Origin: G963676795 sp963677215
GTDB taxonomy: Bacteria; Desulfobacterota; Desulfuromonadia; Desulfuromonadales; Geopsychrobacteraceae
NCBI GenBank assembly: GCA_963677215.1
Contig: OY781919.1
Span: 2,232,001-2,296,000 of the forward strand
Direction of reading: 5' to 3'
DNA: 64,000 bases
Below, piece after piece: positions 24,939 to 32,432 of the stretch. A model generated the notes under the pieces. That model saw nothing but the letters and a program-made list of their open reading frames with translations. It did no database searches and was not told where the DNA came from. Within the stretch, counting starts at the first letter, position 1; every line of letters begins with the position of its first letter. The translations under genes and the position numbers were made by a program.

Positions 24939-25796
24939 ATGCAGATTCTGCTGCTCTTCATTGTCACTACACTCCTGTATCTGCTGGCTGCAGGATGTTA
25001 TATGACGGCGACCTTCACCAAGCGTGAACGGTTTTCCCGGATCGGCCGCTATCTCCTGCTTGGCGGGGTTCTCGTACAGACCGTCTATTTCGGTCTGCGT
25101 CATGCCACGGTCGGGGGGACGCCGGTGACCAGCCTTCAGGAGGCGCTGGCGTTTTTCGCCTGGTGCCTGGTCCTGCTGTTTTTTCTTCTCGATTTACGCT
25201 TCCGTCTCTCGGCGATGGGGGCGTTTGCCGTGCCGCTGGCTGTTGTTCTGATGCTGGGCAGTGCAGTCAGCCCGGCAGTCGAGGTGCAGTTGAACCCGGT
25301 GCTGCGCAGCTGGCTGTTCCCGGTACATATATCCTTTGCTTTTCTCGGCAATGCCGCGTTCGCCCTGTCTTTTGGTGCGGGCATCCTCTACCTGTTGCAG
25401 AACAGGATGCTGAAAAGTAAGCGCTTTACCGGGCTCTATCAGTTGCTCCCGTCTCTTGATGTCCTCGACAAGGTCAATTACACCTGCCTGAGTATCGGCT
25501 TCCCGTTGATGACGCTGGGGATTATCAGTGGCGCTTTCTGGGGGCATCTGGCGTTGGGGAGTTACTGGCGCTGGGATCCCAAGGAGGTCTGGGCGCTGGT
25601 GACATGGCTGCTCTACGCAGGTCTGTTGCACGGGCGGTTGACCGTCGGCTGGCGCGGCCGCAATGCTGCGATCTTTTCGATCATTGCCTTTCTGTTCCTG
25701 CTCTTTACTTTTCTTGGTGTCAACCTGTTCATGAACGGTTATCACACCTTTGAGGCTTTTTCCAATGTGACTCAAGGGGCTGCTGGTCGTTTATGA
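24939..25796 (+). CDS. Cytochrome c assembly / HemX-like membrane protein
   Basis: 285 aa, seven or eight membrane helices. It has the tryptophan-rich motif SGAFWGHLALGSYWRWDPKE that marks the CcsA/CcmC/HemX haem-handling family, with conserved His residues in membrane loops (VHISFAF, LLHGRL). Start taken at ATG 24939 (MQILLLF) behind AAGGGGATTC; an in-frame ATG at 24900 is less likely. It overlaps hemA by 4 bp, the position HemX takes in many haem operons, so it probably assists or regulates glutamyl-tRNA reductase or handles haem. A role in cytochrome c maturation is the alternative. Confidence 0.86.
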   Translation: MQILLLFIVTTLLYLLAAGCYMTATFTKRERFSRIGRYLLLGGVLVQTVYFGLRHATVGGTPVTSLQEALAFFAWCLVLLFFLLDLRFRLSAMGAFAVPLAVVLMLGSAVSPAVEVQLNPVLRSWLFPVHISFAFLGNAAFALSFGAGILYLLQNRMLKSKRFTGLYQLLPSLDVLDKVNYTCLSIGFPLMTLGIISGAFWGHLALGSYWRWDPKEVWALVTWLLYAGLLHGRLTVGWRGRNAAIFSIIAFLFLLFTFLGVNLFMNGYHTFEAFSNVTQGAAGRL

Positions 25797-27106
25797 ATAT
25801 CGTTGTCGTCGGGCTCAGTCATAAGAGCGCACCGGTAGAAATCAGAGAGAAGGTCGCTTTTCCTGCCTCCGAGCTGGCAGCTCCATTACAGCAGATGCTG
25901 GTTCTGCCGTCGATTTCGGAAGGGCTGATTCTGTCAACCTGCAACAGGGTTGAACTCTACGCCGTATGTTCACAGGTTGAGGCGGGTATTGCCGAATTAC
26001 GCCAGTTTGTCGCCAGTTATCATGGCCTTGACGGCAGTGAACTCAATCCGCATCTCTATGATCTGGCCGGAGATGCGGCTCTCCGCCATGTTTTGAGGGT
26101 TGCCGCCAGCCTTGATTCGATGGTCGTTGGCGAGCCGCAGATCCTTGGCCAGATAAAGTCGGCCTATGGCTACGCCAGTGAATTCAAAAGTGCCGGGATC
26201 ATCCTCAATCGGTTTCTACATAAGGCCTTTTCGGTGGCCAAGCGGGTTCGCACCGAGACTCAGATCGCCAGTCACGCCGTGTCCATCTCCTTTGCTGCGG
26301 TTGAACTGGCACGCAAGATCTTTGATTCTTTCGAGGACAAGACCGTCATGCTGATTGGTGCCGGTGAAATGTGTGAACTGGCGGCCCGGCATTTCATCAA
26401 CAACGGGGTCGCCCGGGTTCTGGTCACCAACCGGACTTTCAGCCGTGCCGAGAAGCTTGCCGGCGAGTTTAACGGTCAGGCGATTCCCTTCGAGTCGTTT
26501 GCCGATGAGTTGCACCGCGTCGATATCGTGCTTTCCTCGACCGGCGCGCCCGGCTACGTGCTGTCGGCCAGGCAGCTAAAAACCCTCAGCCGGGAGCGGC
26601 GTTACCGGCCGATGTTTCTGATCGATATCGCTGTGCCTCGCGACATCGATCCGGCGACCAATAAGCTCGATAATTTTTATCTCTATGACGTCGATGACCT
26701 GCAGGGGGTCGTCCAAGCCAACATCAAGGAGCGTCAGAGGGAAGCGGCCAAGGCGGAAAAGATCGTCGATGAAGAGGTTGTGCAGTTTCAGAGCTGGCTG
26801 GCGACTCTCGGGGTCAAGCCGACGATTGTCGCCCTGCGCGGTCAGATCGAAGACCTGCGTCGCAGCGAGCTGAACAAGGTTCTTGGTCAGCTCGGACATC
26901 TGGATGACAGGGATAAACAGGCGATCGACGCTTTTTCCAGTGCGCTGATCAACAAGATTCTTCATCAGCCGACCAGCGTCCTCAGACAGGCGAGCCTTGC
27001 ACCGGAAGGCAATGGTTATGTCGATGCTGTCAGGATGCTGTTCGGTCTGCCGGGCGGCAGCCAGCAGGAGCTTGATGGGGATGATGACACTGATTTCAAT
27101 GAATAA
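25793..27106 (+). CDS. hemA: Glutamyl-tRNA reductase
   Basis: 437 aa. NADPH-dependent reduction of glutamyl-tRNA to glutamate-1-semialdehyde, the first committed step of C5 haem synthesis. It shows VVGLSHKSAPVEIREKVAF, the catalytic Cys in ILSTCNRVELYA, SMVVGEPQILGQIK and the NADPH fold MLIGAGEMCELAARHF. The C-terminal dimerisation helix and a short acidic tail complete it. It starts four bases inside the hemX-like gene and is followed 9 bp later by hemC. Confidence 0.96.
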   Translation: MNIVVVGLSHKSAPVEIREKVAFPASELAAPLQQMLVLPSISEGLILSTCNRVELYAVCSQVEAGIAELRQFVASYHGLDGSELNPHLYDLAGDAALRHVLRVAASLDSMVVGEPQILGQIKSAYGYASEFKSAGIILNRFLHKAFSVAKRVRTETQIASHAVSISFAAVELARKIFDSFEDKTVMLIGAGEMCELAARHFINNGVARVLVTNRTFSRAEKLAGEFNGQAIPFESFADELHRVDIVLSSTGAPGYVLSARQLKTLSRERRYRPMFLIDIAVPRDIDPATNKLDNFYLYDVDDLQGVVQANIKERQREAAKAEKIVDEEVVQFQSWLATLGVKPTIVALRGQIEDLRRSELNKVLGQLGHLDDRDKQAIDAFSSALINKILHQPTSVLRQASLAPEGNGYVDAVRMLFGLPGGSQQELDGDDDTDFNE

Positions 27107-27115
27107 GGAGCAAGG

Positions 27116-28072
27116 ATGTCTGAACGGACTTTGAGAATCGGAACGCGCGCTAGCGCTCTGGCCCTGTGGCAGGCAAACTGGGTCAAGGATTGTCTTGAAG
27201 AGCGCTATCCCGGCCTGACCGTGACCCTGACCAAGATCCAGACTCAAGGGGATAAGATTCTTGATGTGCCACTGGCCATGGTTGGCGGCAAGGGGCTGTT
27301 TGTCAAGGAGATTCAGGAAGCGATGCTGCGCGGTGAGATCGATATCGCCGTTCATTCGATGAAGGATGTGCCGACCTTTTTCCCCGAAGGGACCGGTCTG
27401 CGCTGTATCACCGAGAGGGAAGATCCGCGCGATATCATCGTTCTTGGCGAGGGTTGCAACAGTTTCAGAGAAATCCGCCAGAACGGCCGGATCGGTACCT
27501 CCTCGCTACGGCGCAAAGCTCAATTGCTCAGTCTGCGCCCAGATCTGCAGATGATCGATATCCGTGGCAATGTTCAGACCAGGATCGCCAAGCTCAAGGA
27601 AGATAATCTCGATGCTGTCGTGCTGGCTGCGGCCGGGATGCACCGCCTCGGTTTTTCCGACCGGATCGGAGAGTATCTTGATCCTCATATCTGCCTGCCG
27701 GCGATCGGCCAGGGGGCCCTGGGGTTGGAGAGCCGTATTGCAGATGATGCGACTAACGATCTGATCGATTTTCTCAACCATCCGCCGACCGCTGCCGCGG
27801 TCAATGCCGAGCGTGCTGTGCTGAAGACACTGGAGGGGGGCTGTCAGGTTCCGATTGCGGCATTCGCCAGGGTTGATGACGATCAATTGCAGCTGACCGC
27901 ACTGGTCTCCGATGTCCTGGGACAGAAGGTGCTGAAGAAAAGTGTCCTCTGTCCTGTTGCTCAGGCGGTTGAGGCCGGGGTCGAACTGGCCAGAGAGCTG
28001 ATCGCGGTCGGGGCGGGGGAGATTCTCAATCAGGTTTACGGCTGCGAGACCTTTCCGGCCGACAAGGAGTAG
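27116..28072 (+). CDS. hemC: Porphobilinogen deaminase (hydroxymethylbilane synthase)
   Basis: 318 aa. Joins four porphobilinogen units to hydroxymethylbilane. It has RIGTRASALALWQANWVK, the Arg-rich substrate groove GTSSLRRKAQLLSLRPDLQ, DIRGNVQTRIAKL and the dipyrromethane cofactor Cys in LEGGCQVPIAAFA. Full length. AAGGAG precedes the ATG. hemD starts three bases after its stop. Confidence 0.97.
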   Translation: MSERTLRIGTRASALALWQANWVKDCLEERYPGLTVTLTKIQTQGDKILDVPLAMVGGKGLFVKEIQEAMLRGEIDIAVHSMKDVPTFFPEGTGLRCITEREDPRDIIVLGEGCNSFREIRQNGRIGTSSLRRKAQLLSLRPDLQMIDIRGNVQTRIAKLKEDNLDAVVLAAAGMHRLGFSDRIGEYLDPHICLPAIGQGALGLESRIADDATNDLIDFLNHPPTAAAVNAERAVLKTLEGGCQVPIAAFARVDDDQLQLTALVSDVLGQKVLKKSVLCPVAQAVEAGVELARELIAVGAGEILNQVYGCETFPADKE

Positions 28073-28075
28073 CTC

Positions 28076-28879
28076 TTGAGGGATTTGCCACTCGCAGGAA
28101 AACGCTTTCTGGTTACCCGGCCGCAGCAGCAGGCTTCTGATTTTGAAGAGAAGCTTGCCGTTCTGGGGGCAGAGACCGTCTGTATTCCGACGATCGAGAT
28201 CGTTGCGCCGCAGAGTTGGCAGGGGCTGGATGCAGCCCTGCGCGATCTCGACGAGTTTGATATCCTGATCCTGACGTCGAGTAACGGGGTCGATGCCTTT
28301 TTTGAGCGGCTAGAAGTGGCGCAGCAGTACATTGGCTTACTCCGCCAGATATTTGTTGTTGCGGTTGGGCCCAAGACTGCGGCGGCCTTGCAAAGCCACT
28401 GTATTTCGGCGGACCTGGTTCCTGCTGATCATCAGGCCGAAGGGATCGTTCAGGTGCTCCTTGAGTATGGTGTTGCCGGCAAGAGGATTCTCTACCCACG
28501 GGCCGAGATCGCTCGACCGCTGCTGGTCGACAGTTTGCGCCAGGCGGGCGCCGAGGTTGCCGATCCTGTCGCCTACCGGACCGTTCTGCCCGGAGGAAAT
28601 GCCCAGCGTATCCGCTCCTGTCTGGAGCAGGGCGGGCTCGATGCCATCTGCTTTACATCATCGTCAACCTTCGATAACCTGCTGGCGATGATCGGCAATG
28701 ACCTCCATAGCCTTCAGGGAGAAACCCGTTTTTTTTCGATCGGTCCGCAAACCTCGGCAACGATCCGCAAACATGGTTTTGCTGTTGATCTCGAGCCGCA
28801 GCAGTGGACTGTTGCCGCACTGGTCGAGGCTATGGCCGATTATTACCAAACTGATTTATCTTCTGACCAAGGAGTTTGA
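28076..28879 (+). CDS. hemD: Uroporphyrinogen-III synthase
   Basis: 267 aa cyclising enzyme of the tetrapyrrole pathway. This family is poorly conserved, but the visible marks fit: LAGKRFLVTRPQQQASDF at the start, DILILTSSNGVDAFF, VVAVGPKTAAAL, RILYPRAEIARPLLVDSL and AICFTSSSTFDNLL. The start is an unusual TTG at 28076, supported by AAGGAG seven bases upstream overlapping the end of hemC. Stand-alone, not fused to a SAM-dependent methyltransferase as in some relatives. It overlaps the hemB ribosome site. Confidence 0.92.
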   Translation: MRDLPLAGKRFLVTRPQQQASDFEEKLAVLGAETVCIPTIEIVAPQSWQGLDAALRDLDEFDILILTSSNGVDAFFERLEVAQQYIGLLRQIFVVAVGPKTAAALQSHCISADLVPADHQAEGIVQVLLEYGVAGKRILYPRAEIARPLLVDSLRQAGAEVADPVAYRTVLPGGNAQRIRSCLEQGGLDAICFTSSSTFDNLLAMIGNDLHSLQGETRFFSIGPQTSATIRKHGFAVDLEPQQWTVAALVEAMADYYQTDLSSDQGV

Positions 28880-28881
28880 CG

Positions 28882-29856
28882 ATGTATTTTCCCAATTATC
28901 GCCCACGGCGACTGCGGCGCAATGAGACTCTGAGACGCATGGTGCGCGAAACCCACCTGCGTGTCGATGACCTGATCTATCCCTTGTTCAGTGCCTTCGG
29001 AGAGGGAATCCGTAAAGAGATCTCCTCGATGCCCGGTATCTATCAGCAGTCGATCGAGTATGTTGTTGAGGAAGCGAAGGAAGTCTACGAACTTGGCATC
29101 CCGGCGGTCATCCTCTTCGGGATTCCGGAAACCAAGGATGCCGTCGGCAGCGATGCCTACTGCGAAACGGGGATCATTCAGAACACCATCCGGGCGATCA
29201 AGAAAGAGGTTCCTGAACTGATCGTCATCACCGATGTCTGCCTCTGTGAATATACCGATCATGGCCACTGCGGGGTGATCAAAAACGGTGATATCGACAA
29301 CGATGCAACCCTCGAACTGCTGGCCAAAGAGGCGCTCTCTCACGTTCAGGCCGGCGCCGACATTGTTGCCCCGTCCGATATGATGGACGGCCGGGTTGCT
29401 GCTATCCGTGACATCCTCGATGAGTACGGTTATACCGATATTCCAATCATGAGCTATGCCGTCAAGTTTGCCAGCGGCTATTATGGGCCGTTCCGCGAGG
29501 CAGCCGACAGTGCTCCGGAGTTCGGTGACCGGCGCAGTCACCAGATGGATCCGGCCAACCGCCTCGAGGCTTTGCGGGAAGCCAATCTCGATGTCGCCGA
29601 GTCCGCCGATTTCCTGATGGTCAAGCCGGCTCTGGCCTATCTCGACATTCTCCGCGATATCAAAGAGCATTTTGACCTGCCGCTGGTCACCTACAACGTT
29701 TCCGGGGAGTACAGCATGATCATGGCTGCTGCCGAGAAAGGGTGGATAGAGGGGGATCGGGTGATGATGGAAACCCTGCTTGGCATGAAGCGAGCCGGGG
29801 CCGATCTGATCATTACCTATCATGCGAAACAGGTAGCAAAATTGTTGAGAAAGTGA
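28882..29856 (+). CDS. hemB: Delta-aminolevulinic acid dehydratase (porphobilinogen synthase)
   Basis: 324 aa. Condenses two ALA molecules to porphobilinogen. It has the zinc-type Cys cluster VCLCEYTDHGHCG (three Cys), the Schiff-base lysines in MSYAVKFASGYYGPF and LMVKPALAYLDIL, and YNVSGEYSMIMAAAEKGW. Start ATG 28882 with GGAG seven bases upstream; the TTG at 28876 inside the hemD stop is not needed. Its Cys cluster suggests zinc rather than magnesium at the active site. Last gene of the operon; a terminator follows 31 bp after its stop. Confidence 0.96.
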   Translation: MYFPNYRPRRLRRNETLRRMVRETHLRVDDLIYPLFSAFGEGIRKEISSMPGIYQQSIEYVVEEAKEVYELGIPAVILFGIPETKDAVGSDAYCETGIIQNTIRAIKKEVPELIVITDVCLCEYTDHGHCGVIKNGDIDNDATLELLAKEALSHVQAGADIVAPSDMMDGRVAAIRDILDEYGYTDIPIMSYAVKFASGYYGPFREAADSAPEFGDRRSHQMDPANRLEALREANLDVAESADFLMVKPALAYLDILRDIKEHFDLPLVTYNVSGEYSMIMAAAEKGWIEGDRVMMETLLGMKRAGADLIITYHAKQVAKLLRK

Positions 29857-29887
29857 TAAACGAGACACTTCCCCTGATGGTTCAGGA

Positions 29888-29921
29888 GAAAAGGCTGTCG
29901 CGTGGCGACGGCCTTTTCTTG
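29888..29921 (+). terminator. Rho-independent terminator of the haem operon
   Basis: GAAAAGGCTGTCGC (29888-29901) pairs with GCGACGGCCTTTTC (29905-29918, one G-T pair) around a GTG loop, followed by TTGTC and TTTT. It lies 31 bp after hemB. Confidence 0.85.
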
Positions 29922-29940
29922 TCTTTTGCCCGATCGCTTT

Positions 29941-31254
29941 ATGGAGCAGAGCTTGCAGAAAAAATCCGCTGACGATTGCAATTATTCAGTCTCGAGTCTC
30001 AGTAACGGGGTGCGCCTGGTCACGGTGCCGATGCCGCACCTGCATGTCGCCGAGCTGGTCTGTTATTTCGCCGTCGGGGGGCGCTGTGAGCCGACAGAAC
30101 TGTCCGGGATCTCCCATTTTCTCGAGCATATGCTGTTCCGGGGGACGGCTGAATACGCGACCAGTACCGAGCTGGAGCGGGCCTTTGAGCTGATCGGCGG
30201 TGCGGTCAATGCCTCAACAGATGTCGAGTCGACCTGCTTTCACAGCCGTCTGCATCCGGCTCATATTGCCGAGGGGATTGCACTTTTCGCGTCGATGATC
30301 AGACGCCCCCGTTTCTACGATATCGATACCGAGCGGCGCATCATTCTTGAAGAGGCCCGTGAGGATTTCAATGAGGAAGGGGTGCAGATCAATCAGGACA
30401 ATCTGATGGTTGGTCTGCTCTGGCCGGATCATCCTCTTGGCGATTCCCTGATCGGTACGCCGGAGACGCTGGCTGCAATCGACCTCGCACAGCTCAAGAA
30501 CTATTTTCACAGCTGGTACGTACCAGAAAACCTGGTGATCTGCGCCTGCGGGCCGATCGACCGGCAACAGGTGCTGGCTGCCGTGGAAAAAGAATTCGGT
30601 GACTGGCAGGGGACGGCCGTACCTGAGGTTCAGCCAGCTCCGCAACCTGCTGCTGACGGTCCCAAAAGCTGCTGGGTCAAGGATTCCGATTCACAGATCA
30701 GCCTGCAGCTGGCCTTTGTCTTGCCCGGCCGGGTGGATGAACGCACTCTGGGCGTCCGGCTGCTGCGCCGGATTCTCTCCTGGGGCGGCGGTTCACGCCT
30801 GCCGCTGCGACTGCGCGAAGAACTGGGGCTGACCTACGCGGTTGAAGCCAACACCTCTATGCTCGGCGATTGCGGCTACCTGGCCATCGACCTGGCTGTT
30901 GCCCCGGAAAATGCCGTTGCCGCGGTCAGGGAACTGCTCAATGTGCTGCGCGAGCTGAAGGAAACCCCGGTTCCTGGCGATGAGCTCAATGCCGCGATCC
31001 GCAGTTACCTGTACGATCTCGAATTTTCCCAGGATCAGACCGAGGCCCAGGCCGTGCGTTACGGCTGGGGGCTGCAGGTCGACTACTTGCGACCCCTGGC
31101 TCAGGATCGTCAGGAGATCGCCAATGTCACCCCGCCTCTTCTCCAGCAGGTCGCGCAGGCTTTTCTGCTCGGCGAACATGCCTATCTGGTCGTGGTCGGG
31201 CCCTGGACCAAGTCGATTCGCAAGGAGGTCGAGGCTCTGCTCGAGGCTTTCTGA
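29941..31254 (+). CDS. M16-family zinc metallopeptidase
   Basis: 437 aa pitrilysin-type protein. It has the inverted zinc motif in SHFLEHMLFRGT (HxxEH) with the distal Glu in the ILEEAREDFNEEGV region, and the second half carries the R/Y pair region (LPLRLREELGLTYAVEANTS) used for substrate binding. Both M16 domains are present. Start chosen at ATG 29941 because the open frame further upstream (GTG 29902) runs through the loop of the haem terminator; no ribosome site marks 29941 either, so the start is uncertain. No signal peptide, so likely cytosolic. Convergent with the receiver-kinase gene, 5 bp apart. Confidence 0.88.
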   Translation: MEQSLQKKSADDCNYSVSSLSNGVRLVTVPMPHLHVAELVCYFAVGGRCEPTELSGISHFLEHMLFRGTAEYATSTELERAFELIGGAVNASTDVESTCFHSRLHPAHIAEGIALFASMIRRPRFYDIDTERRIILEEAREDFNEEGVQINQDNLMVGLLWPDHPLGDSLIGTPETLAAIDLAQLKNYFHSWYVPENLVICACGPIDRQQVLAAVEKEFGDWQGTAVPEVQPAPQPAADGPKSCWVKDSDSQISLQLAFVLPGRVDERTLGVRLLRRILSWGGGSRLPLRLREELGLTYAVEANTSMLGDCGYLAIDLAVAPENAVAAVRELLNVLRELKETPVPGDELNAAIRSYLYDLEFSQDQTEAQAVRYGWGLQVDYLRPLAQDRQEIANVTPPLLQQVAQAFLLGEHAYLVVVGPWTKSIRKEVEALLEAF

Positions 31255-31259
31255 CAGCC

Positions 31260-32432
31260 TTAATCCTTTGTCAGTTCTTCCGTATGGAAAGCCGGAAGTT
31301 CTACGCTAAAGGTCGTTCCCTCTCCTACGACGGAATCGATTTCGATCCGCCCCTGATGTCTTGCCACGACATTCTGCACAACGGAAAGACCGAGCCCATG
31401 ATTGCTGCCTGAGGATTTCGTCGAATAGAAGGGTTGAAAGATTTCCTTCTGCTGTTCCTCCGAAATCCCGACGCCGTTGTCCTCCACTTTGATGGCCCAG
31501 GTTTCTTTGCTGTTATAGGGTCTGCCGGGTTGTAGTGAAACCTTCAGTTCTCCACCGCTAAAGCGTTCAGATTCAGGGCGCATGATCGTCATGGCGTGTT
31601 TGGCGTTGATCAGCAGATTGAGCAGCATCTGCTCAATCTGGGTGATGTTTCCCTGAATCAGAGGCTGTCCTGCCTGTTTCGAGACGGTAAAGGTAATATT
31701 CCTGCCGAAACTGCTTGAGCAGATCTTGTGGATTGAATCGACGATTTCGTTCAGGTCGATCAGTGAGACTCTGTTTTTGCTTTCATCGGCGAGGCCGATC
31801 AGTTGACCGATCTGTTGGGCTGCACGTTGCCCTGACTGCCTGATGATTTCAAAGCGTTCCTTAAGCTCTCCCAGGTCGATCTCCTGTTTTTGCAGGTGGC
31901 GTTCGATTGAATCGGAGATACCGGTCATGATGCTGAGCAGATTGTTGAAATCGTGCGACAGGCCACTGGCCAGGATGCCGATCGACTCCATTTTCTGGAG
32001 GTAGACCAGGTGTTGATCGTAGCTTTTCAGCTCCTGCTCTTTCAGATGCTTGAGCTTCAGGTGGGTGCTGACGCGGGCTCTCAGTTCCTGCGGGTTGAAA
32101 GGTTTGGTGATGTAATCGACCCCGCCAACCTCAAAGCCTTGAATGATGTCATCCTGCTCGGTCCGGGCAGTGAGGAAAATGACCGGAATCTGGCGCGTTT
32201 TCGGATTCTCCTTGAGGCGCCGACAGACTTCGTAGCCGTCAAGATCAGGCATGATGATATCAAGCAGAATCAGGTCGAAGCTGTAGTCCTTGACCCGCTC
32301 CAGCGCCTGCTCGCCACTGGTTGCGAAGATCAGGCTGTAGGCTGGATTCTCTTTGAGAATGTTGATCCCCAGCTGGATGTTCTGCGGGGTGTCGTCAACA
32401 ACCAGGATATAGAAATTCTTTGTCGGTGTCAT
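31260..32432 (-). CDS. Receiver-histidine kinase protein (REC-HisKA-HATPase)
   Basis: 390 aa soluble protein. Receiver in residues 5-125 (FYILVVDDTPQNIQLG, phospho-acceptor in LILLDIIMPDLDG, Lys in DYITKPFNPQELRARV). Kinase with phospho-acceptor His in ASGLSHDFNNLLSIMTGI (near residue 163), N box QMLLNLLINAKHAM, VEDNGVGISEE and NHGLGLSVVQNVV. It is last of three genes whose starts and stops overlap as ATGA. The receiver is placed to accept phosphate from the hybrid kinase upstream, and the kinase part would then pass the signal on. No DNA-binding output is present in the operon. Confidence 0.88.
   Translation of the reverse strand: MTPTKNFYILVVDDTPQNIQLGINILKENPAYSLIFATSGEQALERVKDYSFDLILLDIIMPDLDGYEVCRRLKENPKTRQIPVIFLTARTEQDDIIQGFEVGGVDYITKPFNPQELRARVSTHLKLKHLKEQELKSYDQHLVYLQKMESIGILASGLSHDFNNLLSIMTGISDSIERHLQKQEIDLGELKERFEIIRQSGQRAAQQIGQLIGLADESKNRVSLIDLNEIVDSIHKICSSSFGRNITFTVSKQAGQPLIQGNITQIEQMLLNLLINAKHAMTIMRPESERFSGGELKVSLQPGRPYNSKETWAIKVEDNGVGISEEQQKEIFQPFYSTKSSGSNHGLGLSVVQNVVARHQGRIEIDSVVGEGTTFSVELPAFHTEELTKD

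Noticed and set aside
29902..29940. GTG at 29902 as start of the M16 peptidase
   Set aside because: It begins in the loop of the haem-operon terminator, so a transcript starting after the terminator would not contain it.
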